Shown here: in pieces, positions 27,601 to 36,963 of the stretch | Position numbering within the stretch: position 1 is the stretch's first letter | Layout of the letters: the number at the start of each line of letters is the position of its first letter | Assembly (NCBI RefSeq): GCF_008642335.1 | Contig: NZ_CP029191.1 | Location: 2,232,001-2,296,000 of the forward strand | Direction: 5' to 3' | Source of the DNA: Streptomyces venezuelae | GTDB lineage: Bacteria; Actinomycetota; Actinomycetes; Streptomycetales; Streptomycetaceae | Length of the DNA stretch: 64,000 nt | Notes under the pieces: generated by a model | Databases searched by the model: none | What the model saw: only the letters and a program-made list of their open reading frames with translations | What the model was told of the DNA's origin: nothing | Made by a program: the position numbers and the translations under genes

Positions 27601-29036
27601 TCCCACACGTGCACGCCGCGCAGCATGAGGTGGTGGTAGAGGAGTTCCATGTCCGCGCGGTGCTCGAAGCGGAACATCGAGCCGAAGTGGCTCATGCTCA
27701 GCGCGTACCCCTCCGCCTCGAAGAAGGAGTTGAGCGTGGCGGCCAGTTCGTCCGTGCGGGCGTTCAGCCGCTCCTGGAGCCGCGGGCTGTGCTCCTTGAG
27801 GTGGGCGAGCACGGCGCGGGTGGCGACCATCGACACCGGGTGCTGGATGTACGTACCGCCGAAGAACGTGGTGTCGGCGGCCGGATAGCTGTCGTCCCCG
27901 TAGCTCCAGTGGCCGCCGTCGATGCCGTCCATGATGTCGGCGCGGCCCGCGATGGCGCCGATGGGGAAGCCGCCGCCGAGCAGTTTCCCGTACGTGGCGA
28001 GGTCGGGCGTGACCCCGTAGAGCTCCTGGGCACCGCGCGGCGCGGGGCGGAAGCCGGTCAGCATCTCGTCGAAGAGCAGCACGATGCCGTGCCGTCGGGT
28101 GAGCTCGCGCAGGCGGCGCACGAAGTCGGCGGGCCGGAGCGACGGGTGGCGGCTCTGCACGGGTTCGACGACGACCGCGGCGATGTCGGCGGCCTGCTGC
28201 TCGATGACGGCGAGGCTCTCCTCGCCGCCGTAGGGCAGGACGAGCAGGTCGGCGACGGCGTTGTGCGGGACGCCCGCGGACATCGGGACGGTCGTCAGGC
28301 CTTCGCCGCCGGTGCGCGGGGAGCGGCCGAGGACGTTGTCGTTGTGGCCGTGGTACGCGCCCTCGAACGTGATGATGCGGGAGCGTCCGGTGGCGGCGCG
28401 GGCGAGCCGGATGGCGGCGGAGTTCGCCTCCGTACCGGAGTTGGCGAAGGCGACGCGCTCCATGCCGGTCAGCTCGGCGAGCAGTTCGGCGGCCTCGCCG
28501 GTCTCGACGTTGCGCGGGCCCAGCTGGATGCCGCGTGAGAGGTGCTCGCGGACCGCCTCGGTGACGAAGGCGGGCTCGTGCCCGAAGAGCAGGACGCCGA
28601 AGCCCATGGTGATGTCGACGTACCGGTTGCCGTCGATGTCCTCCAGCCACGACCCGCGCGCCCGCCGCCCCGCGATGGGGTACAGCATCTCCTTCGTGCT
28701 GCTGCGGAAGCCGACCGCCGCCCTGCTGTCGGCCAGCACACGCCGGTAGCGCTGGGCGATGCTCTTCGACGTGGGCGTCTTCGCGGTGTAGCGGCGCACC
28801 AGGTCGTCGAGGTGGGCGCGCTGGGTGTCGGAGGCGTTGCCGCGGATCATGCCGGAGCCGCGGGCGACCTCCAGGCGCGGGCCGTGCTGGGCCGGCCGGG
28901 GCGCCGGGGACTCCGCCGTGGGCTCCGCCCCCTGCGGGGTGCCGCCCATCTGGCGGGCGATGCGCTGCGACAGTTCGGCCATCGCGGCGAGGTCCTGGTC
29001 GACGGCGGCGGATACGGTGTCCGCTCCCCCGGTCAT
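21624..29036 (-). CDS. Hybrid aminotransferase / luciferase-like monooxygenase / NRPS (C-A-PCP-C)
   Basis: A 2,470-residue megaenzyme. Order: N-terminal helix (1-60, docking candidate); class III PLP aminotransferase (about 75-530, Lys in TYGKLLGGG near 350); FMN luciferase-like monooxygenase of the MupA/Atu3671 type (555-890); condensation (905-1340) with HHIVMDAAS near 1045; adenylation (1357-1900) with [28 protein letters not shown]; carrier (1937-2015) with Ser in LGGHSL near 1973; second condensation (2034-2470) with HHAACDGWS. By eye the adenylation pocket reads about D-A-L-I-L-G-V-V-L-K, suggesting a hydrophobic amino acid, weakly. No thioesterase is present. It overlaps the upstream PKS gene by 4 nt. 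Expected chemistry: transaminate a beta-keto thioester, oxidise, then condense. Confidence 0.93.
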   Translation of the reverse strand: MTGGADTVSAAVDQDLAAMAELSQRIARQMGGTPQGAEPTAESPAPRPAQHGPRLEVARGSGMIRGNASDTQRAHLDDLVRRYTAKTPTSKSIAQRYRRVLADSRAAVGFRSSTKEMLYPIAGRRARGSWLEDIDGNRYVDITMGFGVLLFGHEPAFVTEAVREHLSRGIQLGPRNVETGEAAELLAELTGMERVAFANSGTEANSAAIRLARAATGRSRIITFEGAYHGHNDNVLGRSPRTGGEGLTTVPMSAGVPHNAVADLLVLPYGGEESLAVIEQQAADIAAVVVEPVQSRHPSLRPADFVRRLRELTRRHGIVLLFDEMLTGFRPAPRGAQELYGVTPDLATYGKLLGGGFPIGAIAGRADIMDGIDGGHWSYGDDSYPAADTTFFGGTYIQHPVSMVATRAVLAHLKEHSPRLQERLNARTDELAATLNSFFEAEGYALSMSHFGSMFRFEHRADMELLYHHLMLRGVHVWEWRNFFLSTEHTDGDCEFIVDAVKDSLRELRGAGFPLGTKPVAAAPAAKPKAMAWNRAAATTAERQVTVERVEQSTRPLDFGVYFFGDYPQDDEAASRHGKYDHLLETARFADRHGFHSLWIPERHFHSFGGLFPNPVVLAAALARETGRIRINAGSVVLPLHDPIRVAEEWSMVDNLSDGRIGIGCASGWHANDFVFFPERFGSHKEMMYEQVAEVRKLWRGEPVRRTTGNGESDLRLFPRPVQDAPPMYTAVVGNPASYELAARNDVGIVTNLMTQSVEQLRDNVALYRRTRAECGLDPDAGHVAVLLHTYLADDHAAARAVARDPLARYMRSSLSLFGNVANSLGQKIDMSSMSEDDLDVVFRRAYDRYCDQRALIGSPESVRPVVDAVRAAGADEIVGLVDFGVEPGALREGLRHFDGLRGTYESAPVPVAADRGAPLSPGQQRVWFLERMLPGRTAYNETKAIELEGPLDVPALRAALGDLAARHGQLRTVFREVAGEPRQFTLPPGEVDFEVVDGTGEGGDAVAAVLREESGRRFDLARGPLFVTRLVRLGERRHVLVLSLHHIVMDAASAAVLARDVSALYRAHLPGGRPADLPALTRTYADHVREQLDSLGGPKAAEDLAYWKKALYGDLPVLDLPADRPRPAVMTSNGRALFRTLDAELSARVREFSRAHRSTLFMTLLAGYAAALHRVTGQDDLVIGTPMSDRKPEYEDVVGFFVNTLALRLDLSGNPDFGTLLDRVRGVALDAYDHADVPFEAVVRELAPPRALDRTPVFQTLAEFETGDPFLFDLPGVRATPLDSGPDKALTDLSVYFTDLPDGIRCHLEYHTDLFDEATVDALFGTFRDVLAEAVGAAPEAVPGEWRRGPVRQRTSSTVDSLTSRWAQVAPGRTAVISGEDELTYGELEERAERLATVFRTVEESCAPIALWLPRGTDLIVAMLASLKAGRGYVPLDPAQGTTRAETILAESGARILVTRRNAALDARQPEPPAGTALIDVTAGVPGESRGTTASGPSAPRPGGSAEGRRGTAATASGGTAEHRPGATPSGATTPGTPAPAPAPATPDSLCFVIYTSGSTGTPKGVAIPHRAVVDLCQWHHERFGFTVDDRSAAVCSQGFDAAALEIWPALTAGATVVVADEAVRKDPAALARWYADRRVTFSILPTALGERILALPDAQQPPLRHLLLGGDVLRTRPRPGVPYETVNVYGPTEVTVLCTAATVGPRTPDGPDLPIPIGRPVHNVTLRVLGADGREVPAGEVGELYVGGPGVATGYLGRPELTAERFVRDPHGADGRMYRTGDLVCWNDEGALEFRGRTDDQVKVRGYRVEPEEVSRALNGLAGVRDAVVLARRDHHGDARLVAYVVAEGVRDTGVPAQELCDRLTADLAARLPDHLVPRAWAVLPALPLSGNGKLDRAALPAPGIVTNGLVTNGIVTNGMVTDPGAPPHAAVAAVNPVSGAVEARLRRLWAQEFDVDVSAIAPDASFFDLGGHSLTAIRLANGVREEFGTEYPVARFYEEPTFRAMASHLAGTAPAGAGDGGSTASGDTPARAPLTAQQSAFLTRHRTHPRPQIYNVAMRLTLTGALDVPALRAAFTRLVARHEALRTRFVQDGDGEWWQEAVPARPVDLPEEDLFARFGSADAAAEEAERLAGGTAAVPYDIEAELAPVLRLMRVDRDRWVLLFVLHHAACDGWSVSLLLRELAALYRTEATGAPHGLPAAESLPQPGEYARWQREHSRTQDKDRLIDYWAQELQGASYGMPLPLDRPRPAELSGAGDVVLFTVGEETRADVEALARRHRTTPFVVTAAAFGRLVAEVGEAGPDVVLGISHANRERREFEALAACTVSSFTLRVRGDAATSFGALVDRVARSAVGAIDHAAPLRAVAADVGAALGTEVPDRLPLGFQYQSSLETEIELPGLATAVEDLAVPGARSEFNFGLIPTGDVLSGYLEYSTDLWDRSTVEAWTAAYVRLLAREVGEALRGEG
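23266..23325. repeat. Four 15-bp tandem repeats in the NRPS linker
   Basis: Units GTCACCATGCCGTTC, GTCACGATGCCGTTC, GTCACCAGGCCGTTC, GTCACGATGCCGGGC are head to tail. On the coding strand they encode repeated VTNG-type units between the adenylation and carrier domains, so length changes would stay in frame. Confidence 0.9.
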
Positions 29037-32000
29037 CGGCCCGCCTGCGCGGTGAGCAGCTGGGAGAGCTGTCCCATCAGCTGGAGCTGCACCTGTGTGA
29101 GCTGCTGGAGCTGCCGCCGGAGCTCTTCGACCTCTTGACGGGTGGCGTACGCGTCGTGGGCGACCGGGCGCTTCGCAGTCTCCTCAACAGGGGCAGTCGC
29201 CTCAACAGGCGCTGGGGCTGGGGCCACCGCAGAGGCAGGGGCTGGAGCCACGGCAGGGGCCGGACCCGACTTGCCCGCGATGATGACCGCGAGCCCCCGT
29301 GCCGTCCCCGCCTCCTCGAAGAGCTCCCGCATCGACACCTTGACCCGGTGCTCCTCCTCCAACTCGCGCAGCACCCCGATCATCTGCAGCGAGTCCGCGC
29401 CGAGGTCGAAGAAGGACGCGTCCTCGGCTATCTCGCTGGTGTCGTAGCTGAGGTGCTTCGCGGTCACCTTGATGATGTGCTGGAGCACCCGCTCGACCGC
29501 TGCCTCGTCCTGTGCCACTTCCGCCCCATCCCTTGTCGGTTGTTCGCGTAGTACGGGTTGTTCGGGTTGTGCGGGCCGGGGGAGGTGGTTCTCCGGCCCC
29601 GTCCAGTAGTCCTTGTGCTGGAAGCGGTAACCGGGCAGCGGGATCCTCCGGCCGCCCGTCCCCGCCGTGAAGGTCCGCCAGTCGACCGGCGCCCCCGCCC
29701 GGTACAGTCCCGCGGCCGCGTCCCACAGCGGTGCGAGCCCCGCGCCGCGCCGCAGCGTCGGATGCGCCGTCCGGCCGGGGAGCGCATGGCGTGCGAGGCC
29801 GCTGAGCGTCGTGTGCGGCCCGATCTCCACCAGCGTGCCAACGTTGTCGTACGAGGCTTCCAGCTCCCCCAGTACGTCGGCGAACCGGACCGGCTCGCGC
29901 GCCTGACGTACGAAATAGTCGGCGTCAGGGACCCAACCAGGCGGCCGCGTACGCCCGTCGAGCCCGCTCACGAACGGCACGCGACTCTCCCGCCGTGCCA
30001 AGCGCCGCTCCGCCCCTTCGACGAGTTCGCGCAGCCCGTCGAGCGCCGGGTCCATGAGGGCCGTATGGAAGGCGTGCCGCACCGGGAGCCCGCGTGCGTG
30101 GATGCCTCGCTCGGCGAGGAGTTCCGTCAGGCGTGCCATGGCGGCCGCCGGGCCCGCGAGTACCTGGCTGTGCTCGCCGTTCGTGACGGCGAGCTCCACG
30201 CCGGGCACCTCGGCCGCCAGCTTCCGTGCCGTGTGCGTGTCGGTCGGGACGGCGACCATCGTGCCGGGCGCGCACCGCTCCCGCATGAGCCCGCCCCGCC
30301 CCGCGGTCAGCCGCAGCCCGTCCTCGACGCTCAGCACACCCGCCGCGTACAGCGCGCCGTACTCCCCCACGCTGTGCCCCGCCACGACGTCCGGCTCGAT
30401 CCCGGCCTCCCGCCACAGGCGGACGAGCGCGCACTGCAGCGCGAAGAGGGCGGGCTGCGCCACCTCGGTGTCCAGGACCGGCTCCCCCGGGGCCTCGCTC
30501 CCGGTGTCCCCGAGCAGCGGGGCGAGGAGGCTGCCCCCGCCGGTGAGGTCGGCGAACTGCCGTTCGCAGGCATCCAGGACCTCACGTACGACGGCGAAGC
30601 GCCCGTACAGGGGACGGGCCGCGCCCCGGTGGAGGCTGCCCTGCCCCGTGAAGAGGAACCCGACACCACCCGCGCCGGCCGGCCGTGGCCGGAGCCCCGC
30701 GAGCCAGCCGTCCAGCGCCCCCGTCAGCGCCGCGACCGTGTCGCCGCGCACCGCGAGCCGGTGTCCGCGGTGGGAGCGGCCGAGCGCCAGCGTGGTCACG
30801 AGGTCGGCGTGGTGCGTGGCGGGGTGGGCGCGCAGGTGGTCGCGGAGAGCCGTGGCGTTGTCGGCGAGCGCCTTCTCCGTGTGGCCGGAGAGCACCAGGA
30901 CGTCCGGGGAGAGCGGCTCGTCGGCCGCCGGCCGTGGCATGGGCTCGGGGGCCTCCTCCAGGACCACGTGGACGTTGGTGCCGCCGACCCCGAACGAGCT
31001 GACGCAGGCCCTGCGCGGCGCGTCGCCCGCGGGCCACGGGCATGCGGTTTCCGGGATGTAGAAGGGGCTCGCCGCGAGGTCCAGGGCGGGGTTGGGGCGG
31101 CGGAAGTTGGCCATCGGCGGGATGACGCGGTGCCGGAGCACCAGGAGCGCCTTGACCACGCTCGCGAGGCCCGAACACACGTCGAGGTGCCCGATGTTGG
31201 CCTTGACCGAGCCGAGGGCGCAGTAGCCCGTGCGGTCGGTGTCGGCGCGGAAGGCGGCCGTGGCGCCCTCGAACTCGATGGGGTCGCCCTTGAACGTGCC
31301 GGTGCCGTGCGTCTCCAGGTAGCCGACCGTGCCCGCGTCGACGCCCGCACGTTCCAGGGCGCGGCGGATCGCTCCGCGCTGTCCGTCGGCGCTCGGCGCG
31401 CTGAACGCCTTCTTGTCCGCGCCGTCGTTGTTGACGCCCCAGCCCCGGATGACGCCGTGGATGTGGTCCCCGTCCGCGAGGGCCCGGTCGAGGCGCTTGA
31501 GCACCAGCGCCACGACTCCCGTGCCGCCGACGGTCCCGTCCGCGTCGGCGTCGAAGGGGCGCAGGCGGCCGCTCTTGGAGAGGATGGACCCCTTGACGTA
31601 CTGGTAGCCGATCACCTGCGGCACGTGGAGGGCGGTGGCTCCGGCGACGGCGATGTCGCACTCGCCGGTGACCACGGACTGCGCGGCGAGGTGGGCCGCG
31701 GTGAGCGAACTGGAGCACGCCGTCTGGACGTTGACGGCGGGCCCGGTCAGGCCGAGCCGGTAGGCGGCACGGTTGGCGGTGAAGTCGGTGAAGTTGCCGA
31801 TGGTGACCTGGAGTCCGGCGACCCAGTCCGCGATGCCGCCCTGGAGGACGTTGTTCTGGAGGTACGTCTGGAGGGAGTAGAGGTGGTAGCCGGTGCTGGC
31901 GTACACCCCCACGTCACAGGCGCCCCCGCCCGGACCACCCGCGTACCCCGCGTCCTCCAGCGCGTGGTGCACGCACTCCAGGAACAGCCGCTGCTGCGGG

Positions 32001-32254
32001 TCGGTGATCCGCGCCTCGTGCGCGCTCATCCCGAAGAACGCGGCGTCGAAGCCCGCGATCCCGTCGAGGACCCCGCTCGCCCCGACGAACTCCTCGGCCC
32101 GGTACACCTCCTCGGGCACACCGGCCGCGGCGAGTTCGTCCTCGGTGAAGCGGCGGATGCGGTCGGCGCCGTCGTGGATCGTGCGCCAGAACTCCTCGGG
32201 GGTGTCGGCGCCGGGCAGCCGGAAGGACATGCCGATGACGGCGACGGTGGTCAT
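29033..32254 (-). CDS. Type I polyketide synthase module (KS-AT-ACP)
   Basis: 1,073-residue one-module PKS. Ketosynthase has Cys in TACSSSL (near residue 178) and both His ([12 protein letters not shown] and [11 protein letters not shown]). Acyltransferase begins FLFTGQGS (near 530), has active Ser in GHSVGEYG (near 626) and HAFH (near 727), the malonyl-CoA type. ACP has LGADSL (near 953). No KR, DH or ER, so the product stays a beta-ketoacyl thioester, which fits the aminotransferase in the next protein. The C-terminus is an Ala/Pro linker and a coiled-coil docking tail ([20 protein letters not shown]). No loading domain is present, so the starter acyl must come from elsewhere. ATGA overlaps join it to both neighbours. 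Confidence 0.94.
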   Translation of the reverse strand: MTTVAVIGMSFRLPGADTPEEFWRTIHDGADRIRRFTEDELAAAGVPEEVYRAEEFVGASGVLDGIAGFDAAFFGMSAHEARITDPQQRLFLECVHHALEDAGYAGGPGGGACDVGVYASTGYHLYSLQTYLQNNVLQGGIADWVAGLQVTIGNFTDFTANRAAYRLGLTGPAVNVQTACSSSLTAAHLAAQSVVTGECDIAVAGATALHVPQVIGYQYVKGSILSKSGRLRPFDADADGTVGGTGVVALVLKRLDRALADGDHIHGVIRGWGVNNDGADKKAFSAPSADGQRGAIRRALERAGVDAGTVGYLETHGTGTFKGDPIEFEGATAAFRADTDRTGYCALGSVKANIGHLDVCSGLASVVKALLVLRHRVIPPMANFRRPNPALDLAASPFYIPETACPWPAGDAPRRACVSSFGVGGTNVHVVLEEAPEPMPRPAADEPLSPDVLVLSGHTEKALADNATALRDHLRAHPATHHADLVTTLALGRSHRGHRLAVRGDTVAALTGALDGWLAGLRPRPAGAGGVGFLFTGQGSLHRGAARPLYGRFAVVREVLDACERQFADLTGGGSLLAPLLGDTGSEAPGEPVLDTEVAQPALFALQCALVRLWREAGIEPDVVAGHSVGEYGALYAAGVLSVEDGLRLTAGRGGLMRERCAPGTMVAVPTDTHTARKLAAEVPGVELAVTNGEHSQVLAGPAAAMARLTELLAERGIHARGLPVRHAFHTALMDPALDGLRELVEGAERRLARRESRVPFVSGLDGRTRPPGWVPDADYFVRQAREPVRFADVLGELEASYDNVGTLVEIGPHTTLSGLARHALPGRTAHPTLRRGAGLAPLWDAAAGLYRAGAPVDWRTFTAGTGGRRIPLPGYRFQHKDYWTGPENHLPRPAQPEQPVLREQPTRDGAEVAQDEAAVERVLQHIIKVTAKHLSYDTSEIAEDASFFDLGADSLQMIGVLRELEEEHRVKVSMRELFEEAGTARGLAVIIAGKSGPAPAVAPAPASAVAPAPAPVEATAPVEETAKRPVAHDAYATRQEVEELRRQLQQLTQVQLQLMGQLSQLLTAQAGR

Positions 32255-33564
32255 CGGGGGGCCTCGCTCCGGCTCTCGCGCTCCGCGGGTTCACTGGGTG
32301 CACTGCCCTGCCGGTCCGGCGATTCCTGCGCCGCCCCCGGTAAGGGGCCGTCGGACGCCGCCCTGCGCCCCTGGCGCACCAGGACGACGAACATCCCGAA
32401 GCACAAGGCGATCGCCAACCCGTGCAGCAGACCCACGACGTGGAACGGCGAGAAGCGGTCCAGGAGCGCGCCGCTGACCAGCATGCCGAGGCCGAACCCG
32501 GTGTTCTCGACGGACGCGGAGAGCCCGAACAGCCTGCCGCGCTGCTCGTCGGGGGCGGCCTGCAGCCGGGTCACGTAGGCGATCTCGGTGAGCCCGTCGG
32601 CCATGCCCGCCACCAGGGCCGCCGCGACCGCCACGTACGTGGGCAGTCCGGCGAAGACCACGATGAACGCGGCGGACATCACGCACGCCCCGACCGCGAA
32701 CGCCCGCTCCCCCGGTCCCTGCCGCCCGCCGCGCCCGGCCCACCGCCCGCACACCTGCTGCATGACGATGTTGCCGATGGCCCACGTCGCCCAGAACTGG
32801 CTGACGAACGTGGCCGGATGGGACGGGTCGAGGTCGCTGGAGTAGACCGGTAGGGCCACGTTGTGGGAGGACGAGCCGAGGCCGTCGGCGGCCCTGAGCG
32901 CGATCATCACGGCGAGGACGGGCGCGGCCCGCAGCAACAGCATCGCCCCGGCACCGCGCCGCCCGGAGTCCCCCTTGGAGTCGCCCGTCGAGCCGTCCTC
33001 CTCGGTCTGCGCCCGCGTACGGATCGGCAGGGAGAGCAGGACGCACGCGGAGACCGCGAAGGTGGCGGCGTCGAGGGAGATCGCGGCGACGTAACCCAGC
33101 TGCGCGACCACGACGCCCGCGGAGGCGAAACCGGCGATCATGGCGAGGGAACGCCCGGTCGCGAGCAGCGAGTTGGCGCGCAGCCGCAGGTCACCGCCGA
33201 CGATCTCGGGGATGCTGCTGCGCAGCGCGACGCCCGAGAGCGTCGAGCAGAAGCCCGTCACGACGGCCAGTACGTACAGAAGCCCCGCACGTCCCCCGTC
33301 GGGCATGAGCAGCAGCGCTATCATGGCGGCGCACTGCGTGAGATCGGCGCCGACCATCAACCTCTTGCGGTCGTGTGCCGAGACCAGCCGCCCGCTCACG
33401 AAGCCGGAGACGACGCTGGTCAACAGCCGTACGGCCATGAAGAGTCCAGCGGCGAGAGCACTGTCGGTCACGTCATAGATGAAGACGTTGAGGGCGACCA
33501 TGTTCAGGTAACTGCCGTACGCCGATATGCCGTTGCCCACGACGAGCAGGCGAAAGTGCCGCAA
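32251..33564 (-). CDS. MFS exporter of the biosynthetic operon
   Basis: About 437-residue major facilitator protein with 12 spans (LLVVGNGISAYGSYLNMVAL, then MAVRLLTSVVSGFVSGRL and later LRAADGLGSSSHNVALPVY). It resembles enterobactin-exporter-like permeases. TTG 33564 is chosen since AGGGGGGA is 3-5 nt upstream and the protein then begins LRHFRLLVV; the GTG at 33609 would add 15 residues with no good ribosome site. First gene of the exporter-PKS-NRPS operon and likely exports its product. Confidence 0.85.
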   Translation of the reverse strand: MRHFRLLVVGNGISAYGSYLNMVALNVFIYDVTDSALAAGLFMAVRLLTSVVSGFVSGRLVSAHDRKRLMVGADLTQCAAMIALLLMPDGGRAGLLYVLAVVTGFCSTLSGVALRSSIPEIVGGDLRLRANSLLATGRSLAMIAGFASAGVVVAQLGYVAAISLDAATFAVSACVLLSLPIRTRAQTEEDGSTGDSKGDSGRRGAGAMLLLRAAPVLAVMIALRAADGLGSSSHNVALPVYSSDLDPSHPATFVSQFWATWAIGNIVMQQVCGRWAGRGGRQGPGERAFAVGACVMSAAFIVVFAGLPTYVAVAAALVAGMADGLTEIAYVTRLQAAPDEQRGRLFGLSASVENTGFGLGMLVSGALLDRFSPFHVVGLLHGLAIALCFGMFVVLVRQGRRAASDGPLPGAAQESPDRQGSAPSEPAERESRSEAPR

Positions 33565-33682
33565 GCTTCCCCCCTGGTCCACGCGCCGGGCTGCCTTGAG
33601 AACGTGCACGGCTGCTCTCAGCCGAGGCCGCCTTCACATTCACCCGCGCCGAACCCCGCTCACAGTCCCTCGAATTGGGGAC

Positions 33683-33711
33683 TTGACACCGCCCGTTGCG
33701 CTGAGTAACAC
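33683..33711 (+). promoter_or_regulatory. Promoter toward the small LuxR gene, with flanking dyad and repeat
   Basis: TTGACA (33683-33688), 17-bp spacer, TAACAC (33706-33711). AGTCCC/GGGACT (33664-33669, 33678-33683) forms a dyad touching the -35, and ACAGTCCCTC is repeated exactly at 33662-33671 and 33801-33810. These may be binding sites in the 257-bp divergent region between the regulator and the exporter operon. Confidence 0.5.
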
Positions 33712-33821
33712 CACGTTTCCCCTGGGTGTGCGGGGTTTCCTTTCTGTTTCTTCACAGGCGTGGTTAGATCACGTTGCGGCCACAGCCGTCGTACGTGTTG
33801 ACAGTCCCTCCCGGAGGGAAG

Positions 33822-34040
33822 ATGCCAGTAAGCAGCCGCCCGCCGAACCCGCCGGCGTTGTCCCACAGGGAGCGTCAGGTGCTGGCCCATATCGCGGCAG
33901 GCCTCTCCCACAAACAGATCGCCCGGCGCCTGGGCATCAGTGTGCACACCGTGAGCACGTACTTGCGGCGCATCCGCAGCAAGCGCACCGCGCCCACGGT
34001 GGCCCATCTGATCCACCTCAGCCACACGGAGGACTGCTGA
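33822..34040 (+). CDS. Very small LuxR-type HTH regulator
   Basis: 72-residue protein that is almost only a GerE/LuxR DNA-binding domain: LSHRERQVLAHIAAGLSHKQ, IARRLGISVHTVSTYLRRI, then a short C-terminal helix. No receiver or sensor domain. Start ATG 33822 follows GGAGGG. It is divergent from the exporter-PKS-NRPS operon, so it is the natural candidate regulator. Short orphan LuxR proteins of this size are known beside actinobacterial biosynthetic clusters. Confidence 0.87.
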   Translation: MPVSSRPPNPPALSHRERQVLAHIAAGLSHKQIARRLGISVHTVSTYLRRIRSKRTAPTVAHLIHLSHTEDC

Positions 34041-34075
34041 CCGCCCTCCGGTGAGGCCGGCCCCGGGGCCCGGGG

Positions 34076-35497
34076 TCAGCCCCCGCGCCGCACCCGCGCC
34101 GCCCTGCGGGCCTCCGCGAGCTTGCGCGCCTCGGCGGTCTTCCGCGAGGACGACTTGCCGCCCTTGCCGTCCTTCCCACCCGAGCCGCCGGAGCTCTCCT
34201 TCGTGCTGCCGAGGCCGCGGAAGGGCGCGTTGTGGTTCTTGGCGCGGCCCGCGGCGGTGCCGCCGTCGAGCGGGGTGCCGGAGGGAGCCTTCGCGCCGGT
34301 GATCCGACTCAGCTCGGCCTCGCCCGAGCGCACCTTGCTGGTCCTCGGCTCGATGCCGGCCTCGGCCAGCACCTGGACGGTCTCGCGCCGCTGGCCGGAG
34401 AGCACCAGGGTGACGACGCGGCCGGACTCGCCGGCGCGCGCGGTGCGGCCCGCGCGGTGCAGGTAGTCCTTGGGGTCGGTCGGCGGGTCCACGTTGACGA
34501 CGAGGTCGAGGTCGTCGATGTGCAGGCCGCGGGCCGCGACGTTGGTCGCCACGAGGACGGTGACCTGGCCGCCCTTGAACTGCGCGAGGGTGCGGCTGCG
34601 CTGCGGCTGCGACTTGCCGCTGTGCAGGGCGGCGGCGTGCACCCCGCTGTCCCGCAGGTGCTTGGTGAGGCGGTCGACGGCGTGCTTGGTGTCGAGGAAG
34701 AGCAGGACACGGCCGTCCCGGGCGGCGATCTCGGTGACGACGGCGTACCGGTCGGGGCCGTGGACGACGAGGACGTGGTGGTCCATCGTCGTGACGGCGC
34801 CCGCGGACGGGTCGACGGAGTGGACGACGGGATCGTTCAGGTAGCCGCTGACGAGCTGGTCGACGTCGCGGTCCAGGGTGGCCGAGAACAGCATGCGCTG
34901 CCCGTCGGGGCGCACCTGGTCGAGGGCCTCGGTGACCTGCGGCAGGAAGCCCATGTCGCACATCTGGTCGGCCTCGTCGAGGACGGTGATCCGGACCTTG
35001 CCCAGTCGGCAGCCCCTGCGGTCGATGAGGTCGTGCAGGCGTCCGGGGGTGGCCACGACGACCTCGGCACCGTCGCGCAGCGCGGCGGCCTGGCGGGCGA
35101 TCGAGATGCCGCCGACGACGGTGGCCATCCGCAGCCGCAGCGCCTCCGCGTACGGCGTGAGCGCCTCGGTGACCTGCTGCGCCAGCTCGCGGGTGGGCAC
35201 GAGGACCAGCGCGAGGGGGTGCTTGGGCTCGGCGCGCCGTCCGGCGAGGCGGGCGAGCAGCGGCAGGCCGAAGGCGAGCGTCTTGCCGGAGCCGGTGCGG
35301 CCGCGGCCCAGGACGTCGCGCCCCGCGAGGGCGCTGGGCACCGTGGCGGCCTGGATCGGGAAGGGCTCGGTGACGCCGACTTCGTCGAGCTTCCGCAGCA
35401 GCGCGGCGGGCAGTCCGAGGTCGGCGAAGGAGGAGAGGGAGACGGCGGGCAGACCGGCGTCGGTGCCGGGGCGGTCGTCCTGGGGGGTCGGGGTCAT
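34076..35497 (-). CDS. DEAD-box ATP-dependent RNA helicase
   Basis: 473-residue helicase. Q motif FADLGLPAALLRKLDEVGVTEPFPIQ-type region is followed by motif I GRTGSGKT (variant of AxxGxGKT), VPTRELAQQ, TPGRLHDL, DEAD in VLDEADQMCDMGF, SAT in LFSATLD, then HSGKSQPQR and HRAGRTARAG. The C-terminal tail is Gly/Lys/Ser-rich (SGGSGGKDGKGGKSSSRK) and basic, likely for RNA binding. Probable role in RNA unwinding and ribosome or mRNA metabolism. Start ATG 35497 is used; the frame extends upstream without a better start. It lies just downstream of rnpB on the same strand. Confidence 0.93.
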   Translation of the reverse strand: MTPTPQDDRPGTDAGLPAVSLSSFADLGLPAALLRKLDEVGVTEPFPIQAATVPSALAGRDVLGRGRTGSGKTLAFGLPLLARLAGRRAEPKHPLALVLVPTRELAQQVTEALTPYAEALRLRMATVVGGISIARQAAALRDGAEVVVATPGRLHDLIDRRGCRLGKVRITVLDEADQMCDMGFLPQVTEALDQVRPDGQRMLFSATLDRDVDQLVSGYLNDPVVHSVDPSAGAVTTMDHHVLVVHGPDRYAVVTEIAARDGRVLLFLDTKHAVDRLTKHLRDSGVHAAALHSGKSQPQRSRTLAQFKGGQVTVLVATNVAARGLHIDDLDLVVNVDPPTDPKDYLHRAGRTARAGESGRVVTLVLSGQRRETVQVLAEAGIEPRTSKVRSGEAELSRITGAKAPSGTPLDGGTAAGRAKNHNAPFRGLGSTKESSGGSGGKDGKGGKSSSRKTAEARKLAEARRAARVRRGG

Positions 35498-35613
35498 GGC
35501 GAGCCTTCCGCATCGGGAGCGTACGCGCGTACCGAGGAAGGCCCGGCAGGCTGCGGCCCAGCGGGCGCGGGCCGGGGTGGTGCGCCGCTCCGGCGGGGCC
35601 GGGGCGGGTGGGG

Positions 35614-36035
35614 CAGACGAGTCGGGCTGTACGCCGGGTTCTGTACCGCGGGTCCTCGCGGACGTCGCGGTGACGGCCATCCATCTAGGGCCGGCATTGC
35701 TGCCGGCCTCGTGCGGTCTACCCGCGGACTCGGGCGGGCAGCCCTCGATCGTCCGCGCAGAAGCGCCTTTTCCTGAGAAGAGACGCTTCCTCTTGACCTT
35801 GCTCCAGGTGGGGTTTACCTAGCCGCCTGAGTCACCTCAGGCGCTGGTGGTCTCTTACACCACCGTTTCACCCTTACCGAGGGCCTTGCGGTCCCCGGCG
35901 GTCTGTTCTCTGTGGCACTGTCCCGCGGGTCACCCCGGGTGGCCGTTAGCCACCACCTTGCCCTGTGGAGCCCGGACGTTCCTCGGGAAGGGCCCCCGAA
36001 GGGGTCTTCACGCGGCCGCCCGCCCGGCTCGTCTG
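35614..36035 (-). ncRNA. rnpB: RNase P RNA (bacterial type A)
   Basis: RNA component of RNase P, which removes tRNA 5' leaders. Read on the minus strand: P1 arms CAGACGAGCCGGGC at the 5' end and GCCCGACTCGTCTG at the 3' end pair with one mismatch; conserved region I appears as GAGGAACGTCCGGGCTCC; the core has GGTAAGGGTGAAACGGTGG and GTAAGAGACCACC; the L15 segment AGGTAAACCCC, which contacts the tRNA CCA end, is present. The ends are set by P1, so true ends may differ by a few bases; TACCAT at 36047-36052 is a possible -10. The EamA gene stop lies inside the RNA. Confidence 0.96.
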
Positions 36036-36944
36036 CCGTGCCGACCATGGTACCCGCCGGTCCTGCCGGGTCGGCGCCGCGGCCGCCCTCGCGGTCGCCG
36101 TCGCCAGGACCGATCCGGCGAGGATCAGGGCGAAGGCCGCCACGACGTCGCCCGTGAGCGGCTCGGAGAGGAACGTGACACCGGCCGCCACAGCGACGGC
36201 CGGGTTGACGTAGGTGAAGACGACCGCGCGGGTCGGTCCCGCCTCCCTGATCAGTTCGAGGAAGACGACGAAGGCCAGCGCCGTGCAGATGACGCCGAGG
36301 CCCGCGAGGGAGGCCAGGGTCGCGGTGTCGGGCACGGCGGCGGGCCGGGACGCCACGGCGGCGGGGGCGTAGACGAGCGCGGCCAGGGCGAGGCACGGGG
36401 CGATCAGCTGCAGGGTGGGGACGTCGCGGAGGTGCCGGGCCACGATCAGGGGGGCGATGGCGTACCCGAGGGCGGTGAGCATGACCTCCGTGAGGGACCA
36501 GGCGTCGCCGCCCGTCAGGTGGGGCACCGTGAGGACGGCGACGCCCGCGAGGCCGAGGCCGAGACCGGTGAGGCGGCGCGCGCCGAGGCGTTCCGTGTCG
36601 CCGAAGAAGCGGGCGAGGAGGGCGCCGATGATGGGGACAGCGGCGATGAGGAGTCCGGCCGTGGAGCTGGAGATACGGCGCTCCGCGTCGGTCAGCGTCC
36701 ACCACGGGCCGAGGATCTCCACGCAGGCGAAGACGAGCATGGGGCGCCAGTGCGTCCTGAGCACGCCGGTGAGCCCGCCCTGCCGTACGGCGAACGGGAG
36801 CAGCAGTGCCGCGCCGAGCGCACAGCGCGTGAAGACGACGGTCGACGGCGACAGATCGCTGTCGACCGCCACTTTGATCATGAGATAGGGGATGCCCCAC
36901 AGGACACCCATGAGGGAGAAGAGGAACCAGGCGCGTGCCGTCAT
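35946..36944 (-). CDS. EamA/DMT-family transporter
   Basis: 332-residue drug/metabolite transporter with ten hydrophobic segments and two EamA repeats (FLFSLMGVLWGIPYLMIKVA; later LGVICTALAFVVFLELIREA and VVFTYVNPAVAVAAGVTFL). The last 30 codons run into the 5' part of rnpB on the same strand, so the C-terminal sequence after the final span is written by rnpB bases and may not be under protein selection. An AraC gene ends 19 nt upstream. Possibly an exporter of an amino acid-like compound. Confidence 0.9.
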   Translation of the reverse strand: MTARAWFLFSLMGVLWGIPYLMIKVAVDSDLSPSTVVFTRCALGAALLLPFAVRQGGLTGVLRTHWRPMLVFACVEILGPWWTLTDAERRISSSTAGLLIAAVPIIGALLARFFGDTERLGARRLTGLGLGLAGVAVLTVPHLTGGDAWSLTEVMLTALGYAIAPLIVARHLRDVPTLQLIAPCLALAALVYAPAAVASRPAAVPDTATLASLAGLGVICTALAFVVFLELIREAGPTRAVVFTYVNPAVAVAAGVTFLSEPLTGDVVAAFALILAGSVLATATARAAAAPTRQDRRVPWSARQTSRAGGRVKTPSGALPEERPGSTGQGGG

Positions 36945-36963
36945 GCGGGCAGTTTCGGCCGCG

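Noticed and set aside
25101..28538. 1,145-residue plus-strand open frame over the NRPS gene
   Set aside because: Its protein is Arg/Val/Gly-rich, has no domain, and mirrors the NRPS codons on the other strand.
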